This document shows positions 43,538 to 51,512 of a stretch of DNA of 64,000 nt, piece after piece; the stretch's first letter is position 1, and each line of letters opens with the position of its first letter. Source of the stretch: Vicinamibacteria bacterium (GTDB lineage: Bacteria; Acidobacteriota; Vicinamibacteria; Vicinamibacterales; UBA8438); the NCBI GenBank assembly GCA_022820825.1, contig JAJEEU010000043.1, forward strand, positions 50,327-114,326. Direction: 5' to 3'. The notes beneath the pieces were generated by a model. That model did no database searches and had not been told where the DNA came from. It saw nothing but the letters and a program-made list of their open reading frames with translations. A program made the position numbers and the translations under genes.

Positions 43538-45241
43538 ATGGGCACCGTCCGCTGCTGCACGCTCACCGCCGCGATCGCGTTCTCCGCCGCCGTGGCCCAC
43601 GCCCAGACCGACGGGGCGGCAACGGTGCTGCGGGACATGGCGCCGGTCACGGACGCCATGCTGCGCGATCCGGCACCCGCCGACTGGCTGCACTGGCGCC
43701 GCACCTATGACGGCTGGGGGTACAGCCCGCTCGACCAGGTCGACCGCGAGAACGTTCACGAGCTGCGGCTCGCGTGGGCATGGGCCATGGATCCGGGCAC
43801 CCAGGTCACGACGCCGCTGGTGCACGACGGCGTCATGTTCCTCGCCAGCCCGAACAGCATCGTGCAGGCGCTCGACGCGGCGAGCGGCGACCTGCTCTGG
43901 GAATTCCGCGACCCGGCCGAGCTCCCGCCGGTCCGCAGGGAAGTGCGCGGACTGAGCATCTGGGAGGACACGATCTATCTCAACACCGCCGATGCGCGCG
44001 TCATCGCGATCGACGCGCGCACCGGGCGCCGGGTCTGGGACGTGCAGGTGGCCGACCCGGAACAGGGTTTCCGCTACTCGGCGTCCTCGCTCGTGGTTCG
44101 GGGCAAGGTGATATCCGGCCTCCAGAACAACCGTTTCTGGAAGGAGAAGAACGCCGTCACCGCGCACGACGCGCGCACCGGCGAGGAGCTCTGGCGCACC
44201 CGGACCATCGCGCTGCCGGGCGAGCCGGGCGGCGACAGTTGGGGCGACGTTCCCGCGGTCTTCCGCGCCGGCGCGGACATGTGGATCACCGGCGGCTACG
44301 ACCCTGAGCTCGATCTCATCTACTGGTCGACCGCCCAGGCCAAGCCGTTCACGGCCGCCGCGCGCGGCACCGACGGCGATGCGCTGTACTCGAATTCAAC
44401 GCTGGCGCTCGATCCCGACGACGGCAGCATCGTCTGGTACCGCCAGTGGGTCCCGGGCGAGCAGCACGACATGGACGAAGTGTTCGAGCACGTGCTCATC
44501 GACCACGCCGGCCGTTCCTCGCTCTTCAAGATGGGCAAGCTGGGCATTCTCTGGGAGGCGGACCGCGGCACGGGCGAATTCATCAACGCCATCGACCTCG
44601 GCTATCAGAACCTCGTCGACATCGACCTCGACACCGGCCGGGTCAGCTACCGGCCCGGAATGATCCCGGAGCTGGACCGGGCCATGGACCACTGCCCCCA
44701 CATCTCGGGCCTGCACAGTTGGCGCGCCATGGCCTACCACCCCGGCCTGGACGCGCTGTTCTTCCCGCTGCAGCTCGCCTGCAACCGGATCGTCTACACC
44801 AACATCGAGAAGGTGGAGGGCGGCGGCGGGGTCGGCATCGGCGCCTGGCGCGTGTACCCGCATCCCGACAGCGGGGGCAACCTCGGCGAGTTCATGGCCA
44901 TGGACCTGGCCGGCAACGTGCTGTGGCGGCACCGGCAACGCGCGACGTTCAACTCCACGACGCTGACCACGGCCGGCGGCCTGGCGTTCGTGGGCGACTG
45001 GAACCGCTACATCCACGCATTCGACGCGGCGACCGGCGATCTGCTGTGGCAGACCCGCGCCGGCGCATCGGTGCAGGGCGGGATCATCAGCTATGCGGCA
45101 GCCGGCCGACAGCACATTGCGGTGATAGTGGGCACCGGCGCGTCGTCGTGGTCCAATCAGGCGCCGCAGGCGGTGACGCCGGAGCTCAGGCGGCCGAACC
45201 ACGGCAACGCGGTCATGGTGTTCGCGTTGCCGGCGCGCTAG
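43538..45241 (+). CDS. PQQ-dependent (quinoprotein) alcohol dehydrogenase-like protein
   Basis: 567 residues. Signal peptide (about 1-22, 'AAIAFSAAVAHAQ'), then an eight-blade PQQ propeller with the tryptophan-docking type repeats ('VQALDAASGDLLWEF', 'VIAIDARTGRRVWDVQ', 'IHAFDAATGDLLWQTR'). The catalytic-Asp region reads D311-M-D313, with a second Asp two residues on. No cytochrome c domain is fused. The vicinal Cys-Cys pair of methanol dehydrogenases was not found. GGAGG precedes the ATG. It is 56 nt after the second symporter and may or may not be co-transcribed. The stop interlocks with that of the convergent pseudopilin gene in CTAG. Confidence 0.88.
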   Translation: MGTVRCCTLTAAIAFSAAVAHAQTDGAATVLRDMAPVTDAMLRDPAPADWLHWRRTYDGWGYSPLDQVDRENVHELRLAWAWAMDPGTQVTTPLVHDGVMFLASPNSIVQALDAASGDLLWEFRDPAELPPVRREVRGLSIWEDTIYLNTADARVIAIDARTGRRVWDVQVADPEQGFRYSASSLVVRGKVISGLQNNRFWKEKNAVTAHDARTGEELWRTRTIALPGEPGGDSWGDVPAVFRAGADMWITGGYDPELDLIYWSTAQAKPFTAAARGTDGDALYSNSTLALDPDDGSIVWYRQWVPGEQHDMDEVFEHVLIDHAGRSSLFKMGKLGILWEADRGTGEFINAIDLGYQNLVDIDLDTGRVSYRPGMIPELDRAMDHCPHISGLHSWRAMAYHPGLDALFFPLQLACNRIVYTNIEKVEGGGGVGIGAWRVYPHPDSGGNLGEFMAMDLAGNVLWRHRQRATFNSTTLTTAGGLAFVGDWNRYIHAFDAATGDLLWQTRAGASVQGGIISYAAAGRQHIAVIVGTGASSWSNQAPQAVTPELRRPNHGNAVMVFALPAR

Positions 45242-45771
45242 CGCGTCCGCAACGACGATTCCTCAACGTCCGGTGGTGCGTCCATCGCGTCGGACCTGGA
45301 CGCCCCCGAGTCTCCTGGCGCGCCGGATGCTTCCGTGTATTGGAAGATCCACTGGTCGTAGCGCGTGGCGCCGTTGTATATGCGGAGCGAGGCCTCGCTG
45401 CTGCTGCTCGCCACGCCGACGACGCCGCCCCCGTCGCCTGCATCCGATTCGTGCAGGATCCGGAACTCCCCGTGCTCGACCATGGGATCGCGGTACCGCC
45501 GGCGCAGGAAACGCTCCTCGAGCAGCGTCTCGACGTCCGGCGGGAAGGCGCCGGCGTAGGTGCGTTGGTAGAGCGCCACGGCCCGCGCGTACTGCTCGCC
45601 GCGGAAGACGAGCTCCGCCTCACGTTCGCGGCGGGCGGCCTGACTCCAGACCGGCAGCGCCGCCGACATCAGGATGCCGGCGGCGGCCAGGCCGACGAGC
45701 AGCGCGCCCATGGCGTAGCCCTGTTCCGCCGGCGCCCGCGTGCTACCACTCGCTGTACTGCGTCCCGTCAA
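45238..45771 (-). CDS. Type II secretion/type IV pilus pseudopilin lacking Glu5
   Basis: 177 residues from TTG 45771 (ATG 45711 would give 157 but remove the prepilin leader). The probable cleavage site is 'EQG|YAMGALLVGLAAAG', giving Ala instead of Glu at mature position 5. A hydrophobic helix and 'REREAELVFRGEQYARAVAL' follow, then 'GAFPPDVETLLEERFLRRRY', a pattern I associate with acidobacterial pseudopilins. The start overlaps the preceding pseudopilin gene by 29 nt. Without Glu5 it may cap or start the pseudopilus, as GspK does. Start codon uncertain. Confidence 0.7.
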   Translation of the reverse strand: MTGRSTASGSTRAPAEQGYAMGALLVGLAAAGILMSAALPVWSQAARREREAELVFRGEQYARAVALYQRTYAGAFPPDVETLLEERFLRRRYRDPMVEHGEFRILHESDAGDGGGVVGVASSSSEASLRIYNGATRYDQWIFQYTEASGAPGDSGASRSDAMDAPPDVEESSLRTR

Positions 45772-46132
45772 TGGCCGCACCTTCGTAGCCGCTGCGCACG
45801 TCGAATACGCCGGCGGCGAACGGATCCGCCGCATTGAACCCGGGTTGCTCGACCACCCACGAAGCCGCCGAGTTCGTGAACGGATCCACGGGTATCGCCC
45901 GCAGGTAGCCGGCCGTTACCAGAGTGTCCAGCGCCTCCGGATAGTCGCCGGTGTCGGCATAGTACTGGTCGATGGCGTCGCGCATGCGGAACAGGTCCTC
46001 CTTGAGGACCGCCTCCCGCGAGCGCGTGAGGGCGTTGCGGTAGCCGACCACGGCCACGGCCGACAGGATCGAGATGAGCGAGATGACGATGGTCAGCTCG
46101 ACCAGCGTCCACCCGTTGCCGCGGCCGCGCAT
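45743..46132 (-). CDS. Type II secretion major-type pseudopilin (GspG-like)
   Basis: 129 residues. Short basic leader and prepilin cleavage site 'RGNG|WTLVELTIVI' with Glu5, then a hydrophobic N-terminal helix. The GspG-like body has 'LFRMRDAIDQYYADTGDYPE' and 'PVDPFTNSAASWVV'. ATG 46132 is preferred over TTG 46144. It begins 5 nt after the stop of the next pseudopilin upstream. Conserved GspG calcium-site residues are not certain. Confidence 0.85.
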   Translation of the reverse strand: MRGRGNGWTLVELTIVISLISILSAVAVVGYRNALTRSREAVLKEDLFRMRDAIDQYYADTGDYPEALDTLVTAGYLRAIPVDPFTNSAASWVVEQPGFNAADPFAAGVFDVRSGYEGAAIDGTQYSEW

Positions 46133-46137
46133 GGCGC

Positions 46138-46632
46138 CTACCAATCCCGGTACCTCGTTCCGTCCAGGGCGACCCCGTTGGACCGCGAATAGACGTCGTA
46201 GACGTTTCCGCCGCCCCAGCGCCGCGCGTCGGGCTCGTCCTGATACGCGCGCAGGCCCCAGTCCCGGCTGCGGGTCAGCGGGTCGAGCGGCACCCGGCGC
46301 AGGAATCGCATTCGCCCGGCGGTCTCGCCCCCTGCCAGTTCCTCCCCTTCCACGAGCGTTTCAAGGTCGGGCGGGTAGCCCGCGGCGTCGAGGTCCCGGT
46401 CCGGGACGTTGATCGTCCCCAGGTCGATCGCGTCCTTGTAGCGGTCGATGGCGGTCCGCATGTCGCGCAGCGCGCGCCGCAGCTCGATTTCCCGCTGCCG
46501 CTGCATGGTGACCGTCGCCAGCGGGACGGCGGCCGAAGCCAGGATGGCGAGCAGCGCGCTCACCACGATCAGCTCGACGAACGAGTAACCGTTGCGGCTG
46601 CCGCGCGACCGGAAGCGGCGGAACATCGACAT
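46138..46632 (-). CDS. Type II secretion/type IV pilus pseudopilin
   Basis: 164 residues. Basic leader, cleavage site 'SRNG|YSFVELIVVSALLAIL' with Glu5, then a soluble domain with 'RALRDMRTAIDRYKDAIDLG', 'AAGYPPDLETLVEGEEL' and 'RRVPLDPLTRSRDWGLRAYQ'. It shares the 'VPLDPLT' and 'DGTRYRDW' ending with the next pseudopilin, so the two are paralogues. ATG 46632 is 3 nt after the secretin stop. Confidence 0.85.
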   Translation of the reverse strand: MSMFRRFRSRGSRNGYSFVELIVVSALLAILASAAVPLATVTMQRQREIELRRALRDMRTAIDRYKDAIDLGTINVPDRDLDAAGYPPDLETLVEGEELAGGETAGRMRFLRRVPLDPLTRSRDWGLRAYQDEPDARRWGGGNVYDVYSRSNGVALDGTRYRDW

Positions 46633-46635
46633 CGG

Positions 46636-48879
46636 CTAGCGGATGACCGCGTCGGCCGGCGTGAAATCGAGCTCCACGGCCCCCCCGGCCGGCGTAAGCC
46701 CGAGGCCGTTCGGGACGAGGGTCGCCTCCCCGGGACGCAGCGCTTCGAAGATGACCGCGGCCAGCACGCCGGAGCCGGCAGCGCCGAGCGGGTCGCCCGG
46801 GCGCACTGCGACGAGGTCGATCCGGCCACCGTCCCGATCGACCTGGTGCGTGAAGGTAACGTCGGCGCCACCCTGTCGCATGAAGCTGCCCTCCTGCACC
46901 CCGCTGACGCGCAACAAGCCGGGGTCGTAGCGCAGCGTGAGGGTCAGGGTGGCCACCTGGGAGGCGCCGCTGATCGCCAGCGGCACCGTGTACGGGCCGG
47001 CTCCGACCTGCAGCGGGCCTTCCGGCAGGCGGACGACGATGTCCGCGCTGGCGCCGGGCAGCCCGGGAGCCGGCGGCGTGCGATTCGCCGCGGGGCCGCG
47101 AGCGGCGTCCGCGGGGAGGGCAGCCCCGTTCGCCACCGCGGGAACGCCCAGCGTGCCGGGGCCCGTGACGCCGATATTGCGCTGCGTGCCGATGCGAATC
47201 GGGCTCACGTTCTCCTGCGTCAACTGGTGCGTGCGCACGATGCGCGGCGTGAGCAGCATGATGATGTCGGTCTGCCTGATCGTTTCCTCGTTGGACGCGA
47301 GCAGGGAGCGGATGACGGGGATCCTCGTCAGCCCGGGAATGCCCCGCAGGCCGCGCCGATCCTCCTCGCGCAGCAGGCCGGCGAGCAGGTTCGACTCCCC
47401 GTCGCGCAGGCGCAGGGTGGTGCCGACGCTGCGGCTGCCGAACGTCGGCATCGACTGCCCCGCCACCTCGATGCTCGGACCGAGCGTGCTGTTCTCGACC
47501 TCCAGGTCGAGGATGATCTCGTTCTCGAACGTCACCCGCGGCACCATGGAGACATTGACGCCGACATCCTTGTATTCGAACGACGTGAGCGGATTGACGG
47601 TGGCGCCGCCCGCGGCGATGGGCGTGAAGGCGGTTGTCGGAATAGGTACCTGCTCGCCCAGGTTCAGCGTGAGCTCCGCACCCTCCTGGCCGCGGAGCTG
47701 CGGCTTGGCCACGACGCGCGTCTCCCCATCGGACTCGAGGAAATCGACGATGGCCGACGGCACCGAGAAAGAGAAGTCACCCGACCGCAGTTGCGACGTT
47801 ACGCCGGAGTCCGCCCCCGCCGACAATCCGGATGCCGCGGCGTCGGGCGCGAACACGGCGCCGATGGAGTACTGGCCAAGGTCCAGGCCGAACGCGCGGG
47901 TGCGCTCGCGATTGACCTCCAGGATCTCGATGTCGACGATGATCTCGGCGCGGGGACGGTCGTTGGCCGCGATCACGCGCTCGATGACGGCGGTGACGGC
48001 CGGCGTGGCCCGCACGGTGATCGTGTTCGACAGGCCGTTCGGCACGATCTGCGGCTGCACCGGGGTCGGCGCCCCGCCGCGGATTATCTGCTGCAGCAGG
48101 GTCGCCAGCTCCGTCACGTCCGTGTGCGACACGAAGAACGTGCGGATCACCTGGTCCTCGTACTGCAAGCGCTTCTGCGGCGTGTCGGGCACGACAATCA
48201 CGTTGCGCGGGCCGAGGACCTTGTAGAAGTACTGGTTGGCCATCAGGATCTGGTCGAGCGCTTCCTCGACCGTGACGCCGTCGAGCTGCACGGAGTACTG
48301 GCGATCCTGGAACTGCTGGTCGAAGTTGATGTTGACGCCGGTCGCGTTGCCGATGAAGTCGAGGATGTCCTGCACGCTCTGGTCGACGAAGCGCAGGCTG
48401 AGCGGCTCGCCCGACGCCGGCTCCAGCAGCGGCGGGTCCGCCGCGCGGCTGGCGACGTCGCGCATGTCCTCGATAGGCGCACGCGAGCGGGAAGCCTCGA
48501 TGCGGTCGCGGATGGCGCGCTCCAGCTCGGCCGCCCGGTACAAGGCGTCGTTGTTGCCCGGATCGAGCTCTCCGGCGCGCCGGTACGCGCGCACGGCCTC
48601 GACCAGGGCGCCGGTCTCCTCCAGCGCCTCGGCGCGCGCGTAGTGCTCCCGCGCCGCGTTGATCATCGCGCGGTGCAGCGCCACGCGGTACTCCGCGTTC
48701 TGTGGATCGTCCTGGACCGCCTGCCGGTAGTACTCGACGGCGCTGTCCCAGTCCTCCACCTGCGCCGCCCGCTCGCCGTCGCGGAAGGCCGCCGTCGTCG
48801 CGCAGCCGGCCAGCAGCACGGCGGCGGACACCAGCGCTGCCGCCCGGAGAGACCCGCCGATCATTCCGCTACGCCCCAT
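46636..48879 (-). CDS. gspD: Secretin (GspD/PilQ) lipoprotein with N-terminal TPRs and C-terminal cohesin-like domain
   Basis: 747 residues. Lipobox 'VLLAGC' (C26); TPR-like repeats (about 30-135, 'DWDSAVEYYRQAVQDDPQNA'); secretin/TonB short N-terminal domain (about 160-215, 'LRFVDQSVQDILDFIGNATG'); NolW-like ring domain ('PNGLSNTITVRATPAVTAVI'); secretin pore domain ending in 'LLRDE'-like 'LLAGLLREEDRRGLRGIPGL' and 'TDIIMLLTPRIVRT'. After an Ala/Pro linker comes a beta-sandwich of about 135 residues ('LTLTLRYDPGLLRVSGVQEG', 'VAVRPGDPLGAAGSGVLAAV') that reads as a cohesin domain. ATG 48879 or GTG 48882; it overlaps the upstream gene by 11 nt. Confidence 0.88.
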   Translation of the reverse strand: MGRSGMIGGSLRAAALVSAAVLLAGCATTAAFRDGERAAQVEDWDSAVEYYRQAVQDDPQNAEYRVALHRAMINAAREHYARAEALEETGALVEAVRAYRRAGELDPGNNDALYRAAELERAIRDRIEASRSRAPIEDMRDVASRAADPPLLEPASGEPLSLRFVDQSVQDILDFIGNATGVNINFDQQFQDRQYSVQLDGVTVEEALDQILMANQYFYKVLGPRNVIVVPDTPQKRLQYEDQVIRTFFVSHTDVTELATLLQQIIRGGAPTPVQPQIVPNGLSNTITVRATPAVTAVIERVIAANDRPRAEIIVDIEILEVNRERTRAFGLDLGQYSIGAVFAPDAAASGLSAGADSGVTSQLRSGDFSFSVPSAIVDFLESDGETRVVAKPQLRGQEGAELTLNLGEQVPIPTTAFTPIAAGGATVNPLTSFEYKDVGVNVSMVPRVTFENEIILDLEVENSTLGPSIEVAGQSMPTFGSRSVGTTLRLRDGESNLLAGLLREEDRRGLRGIPGLTRIPVIRSLLASNEETIRQTDIIMLLTPRIVRTHQLTQENVSPIRIGTQRNIGVTGPGTLGVPAVANGAALPADAARGPAANRTPPAPGLPGASADIVVRLPEGPLQVGAGPYTVPLAISGASQVATLTLTLRYDPGLLRVSGVQEGSFMRQGGADVTFTHQVDRDGGRIDLVAVRPGDPLGAAGSGVLAAVIFEALRPGEATLVPNGLGLTPAGGAVELDFTPADAVIR

Positions 48880-49426
48880 CACGGTGCAGAACCTGCCTTT
48901 CGCCGGTCGGAAGGAATACGAGCTCCGCGGTATCCGTGCCGATGCTCATGATCCGGTAGCGCCCGTCAATCGTGTCTCCGACGCGTCCCTGAAACACCGT
49001 CTCGCCGTCCGACAGCACGGCGATCAACCCGGCGCTTTGCGGCGCATCGACCACCGCGATGAAACGCAGGCTGCGCCGACCAGTGCCGCCGCCCGCCGTT
49101 GCGCGCCGTGTGCCCGGACGCGCGGCCCGCGCGCCCGGCGGCGCAACGGTAGCGGCGTCTTCCGCGAGGGCTTCAACGGCCGGAGCGTCAGCGCCAGCCG
49201 CATCCGCGAACCTGAACGGGTTGCGCCCCCCGGCGACCCGTTGCGGACGCGGGGCGGCGAGCGCATCCAGCCGCACGCGAAGATCCGCAATGTCTACTGT
49301 AGCAGCAGGGGCGCCGCGCGGCGCCTCCGCCGCTCCGGGCGGAACGTCCGCCGGCGCAGCGACCTGATCGCCGCACGCGGCGGCGCCGGCGGCAACCAGG
49401 ACGGCCAACATGGCGCGCGCCGGCAT
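48869..49426 (-). CDS. PilP/GspC-like inner-membrane or lipoprotein subunit
   Basis: 185 residues. N-terminal signal with a Cys at about residue 18 ('GAAACGD', a poor lipobox). An Ala/Pro-rich disordered region with 'RNPFRF' (about 68-73), a motif typical of PilP/GspC connectors, follows. The short C-terminal homology-region-like beta domain has 'RFIAVVDAPQSAGLIAVLSD' and 'RVGDTIDGRYRIMSIGTDTA'. It probably links the inner-membrane platform (PilMNO) to the secretin encoded next. Identity rests on motif and position. Confidence 0.72.
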   Translation of the reverse strand: MPARAMLAVLVAAGAAACGDQVAAPADVPPGAAEAPRGAPAATVDIADLRVRLDALAAPRPQRVAGGRNPFRFADAAGADAPAVEALAEDAATVAPPGARAARPGTRRATAGGGTGRRSLRFIAVVDAPQSAGLIAVLSDGETVFQGRVGDTIDGRYRIMSIGTDTAELVFLPTGERQVLHRDGA

Positions 49427-49429
49427 GGG

Positions 49430-50005
49430 CTAGGAGTCCTCCGACAGCGGGAAGTAGGTTGCCACGCCCAGCGTGACGACCAGTCCGTCGCCGCGCTCCG
49501 TGTCTCGCCGGCTCAGCGCGATGGCGTCGATGATCAGGAATTCCGGCCCCGTCTCGACAGCCTCGATGAAGCGCCGGATGTCGCCGTAGCGCCCCGCCAG
49601 CCGCAACGTTGCCTCCAGCCGGCCGAACCGCTCGTACTCGTCCCGCTCGAGCTCACTGGTCCGCCGCTCGAGCTCGAGCCCGAACTGCCCGGCAAGCACA
49701 GCCAGACGCGGGTACGTCAGGTCGCGCGCCTGCGCCAGGTCACGCGGCAGGACTTCGGCGTGAAACCGCCGGAGCTGCTCGCCCGCGCGCCGGGTGCCGT
49801 CCAGCCGGGCGCGCGCGTCCGCCACGTCGGCGCTGCGCGCCGCCGCGTCGGCGGCCGCCTGCGCAGCCCGCTCGCCGGCCTGCCCGACGCCTGTCCGCGC
49901 GGGTTGCACGGCCAATACGTACAACAGCAGGTCGGCCAGGAGAACGATGCCGGTAGCGGCGAAGGCGAGGCGCTTCTCCGCGAGCACGCGCCGGAACGGT
50001 GTCAT
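49430..50005 (-). CDS. pilO: PilO/GspM-like inner-membrane assembly protein
   Basis: 191 residues. Short cytoplasmic N-terminus, one transmembrane helix (about 14-34, 'AFAATGIVLLADLLLYVLAV'), a long periplasmic coiled coil (about 40-85) and a ferredoxin-like domain ('FGRLEATLRLAGRYGDIRRF', 'FLIIDAIALSRRD'). It pairs with PilN. It overlaps pilN by 4 nt. Weak sequence conservation is normal for the family; the call relies on topology and order. Confidence 0.78.
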   Translation of the reverse strand: MTPFRRVLAEKRLAFAATGIVLLADLLLYVLAVQPARTGVGQAGERAAQAAADAAARSADVADARARLDGTRRAGEQLRRFHAEVLPRDLAQARDLTYPRLAVLAGQFGLELERRTSELERDEYERFGRLEATLRLAGRYGDIRRFIEAVETGPEFLIIDAIALSRRDTERGDGLVVTLGVATYFPLSEDS

Positions 50006-50598
50006 GGGACGGCCTCCCGCACCGGCGCCGGCGCGCGCGGCAGCGGCATGTACTGCGCGATCAGACGCGTCCGGTAGGTGCCCTCTCCCGTCGCTTCCTC
50101 GTCCTGCGGCAGGACGCCGCTGAAGGCACCTGTCGCTTCCAGCGCGTCGATGAACGCGCCAGTCGCCGCGACGCTGAGGCCGATCACCTCCAGCGCGACA
50201 CTGGCTCCGGCGCCGTCCACCTCGGGCCGGATCGACACCAGCATGACTCCGGCTGGCAGCGTCTGCTCGATATGGTTGAACAGCGCCGTCCAGGAGAACA
50301 GGCGCCGGTCGATCAACGCATTCGCATCCGCGGCCGCCCCGGCCACGGCGTCCGGCTCGCCGCCGGCGACCTGGCGCACCAGGTCCCGGGCCTCTGCCGC
50401 CGCGGCCCCGGCGGCGGCCTCGTCACGGGCAGCTTCCTGTTCGAGCACCGCGCGCTCGGCGCTCAGGTCTGCCAGCAACAGCAAGCCCGACGCGAGGATC
50501 CCCCCGGCCACGAAGACGATGACCCCGAGCAGCAGATGCACCGCGCGCTCGTTGTAGAAAGGCCGCGTCGCCAGGTTGATGCGCAGCATCGTCCTCAT
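50002..50598 (-). CDS. pilN: PilN/GspL-C-like inner-membrane assembly protein
   Basis: 198 residues. The PilN N-terminal motif 'INLATRPFYNERAVH' binds PilM. One transmembrane helix follows (about 22-44), then a coiled coil and a ferredoxin-like periplasmic domain ('FNHIEQTLPAGVMLVSIRPE', 'LEVIGLSVAATGAFIDALEA'). ATG 50598 overlaps the pilM stop (ATGA). Confidence 0.82.
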   Translation of the reverse strand: MRTMLRINLATRPFYNERAVHLLLGVIVFVAGGILASGLLLLADLSAERAVLEQEAARDEAAAGAAAAEARDLVRQVAGGEPDAVAGAAADANALIDRRLFSWTALFNHIEQTLPAGVMLVSIRPEVDGAGASVALEVIGLSVAATGAFIDALEATGAFSGVLPQDEEATGEGTYRTRLIAQYMPLPRAPAPVREAVP

Positions 50599-51512
50599 GC
50601 CGCCCGCCGGGATGCGGCCAGCAGTGCGCCCGCGGCAGCCGCCGGAACGTCCGCGCCGCCGGACGCGTGCAAGGGCACAATCGGCGCGTCGATCCGCGCC
50701 GCCAGCCGGCCGGTCACCGCTTGCGCCGCACGATGGTCCGCAACAAGCAGCACCTGCGTGAATCCGGCGCCGCCCAGGCGGTCTTCGTAGTACATCGCCG
50801 TGCGGTGGACCAGGTCGGCGAGATCGGCTTCCCGGTCGCCGGGTTGGCTCCGATACAACGCCAGGTTCCCGTCCTGCACGATGGCCGCCGAGTTGTACCC
50901 GGCCGCCGCGTGCACGAGCAGCCGGTCGCCGGCGCCCGCCGCCGGGTAGCCGCCGGCGCGCACGAGACGCAACAGGCCGAAGCTGGCCGGCGCAACGACC
51001 CCCGGCTGGACGCCGGCCGCCAGCGCGACGGCTTCGTACTCTTCGACGATGTCGCGGCGCATCACCACGGCGACGAAATCGCAGCCGGCCGCATGCGGCG
51101 CCGTTGCGTCCCAGGCTACTTGCGCGTCGTCGAGACCGAAGGGGACCGCGTCGCGGACCTTCCAGCGGATCAGCCGTTCCAGATCGGCGCGCCGCGCGGG
51201 CGCGGATTCGAAGCGCAGTACGGACACCTTGGCGGCGCTGTCCGGCACGAGCAGGCTCACGCGTGGATCGCGGCGCGGCAAGCGGCCGAGCACGTCGCGG
51301 ACCGCCGCCGCGGCCGCCTCGCGGTCCCGCACGTTCGCGGCGGTCGCCGCCGGCGTCACGACGCCGGCCGGCAGCGGCGCGTGCGCGTGTCCAGTCACCC
51401 CCGTGGCCGCGCGGGTGACGGCCACCGCGGACACGCCGTCCGCGGCGATGTCGACCGCCACGGTCGGACCCGGTGTCGCCACCCACCCGCGCACAGTGTC
51501 CAGGAACGTCAT
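50595..51512 (-). CDS. pilM: Actin-like assembly ATPase PilM/GspL-N
   Basis: 305 residues. Actin-like fold: 'GPTVAVDIAADGVSAVAVTR' near the start (phosphate-1-like), 'VSLLVPDSAAKVSVLRFESA', 'RLIRWKVRDAVPFGLDDAQV' and a C-terminal nucleotide-site-like segment ('GDRLLVHAAAGYNSAAIVQD'). It is the cytoplasmic hub that binds PilN. ATG 51512 overlaps the gspE stop. Ala-rich and shorter than E. coli PilM-type proteins (about 350 aa). Confidence 0.82.
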   Translation of the reverse strand: MTFLDTVRGWVATPGPTVAVDIAADGVSAVAVTRAATGVTGHAHAPLPAGVVTPAATAANVRDREAAAAAVRDVLGRLPRRDPRVSLLVPDSAAKVSVLRFESAPARRADLERLIRWKVRDAVPFGLDDAQVAWDATAPHAAGCDFVAVVMRRDIVEEYEAVALAAGVQPGVVAPASFGLLRLVRAGGYPAAGAGDRLLVHAAAGYNSAAIVQDGNLALYRSQPGDREADLADLVHRTAMYYEDRLGGAGFTQVLLVADHRAAQAVTGRLAARIDAPIVPLHASGGADVPAAAAGALLAASRRAA

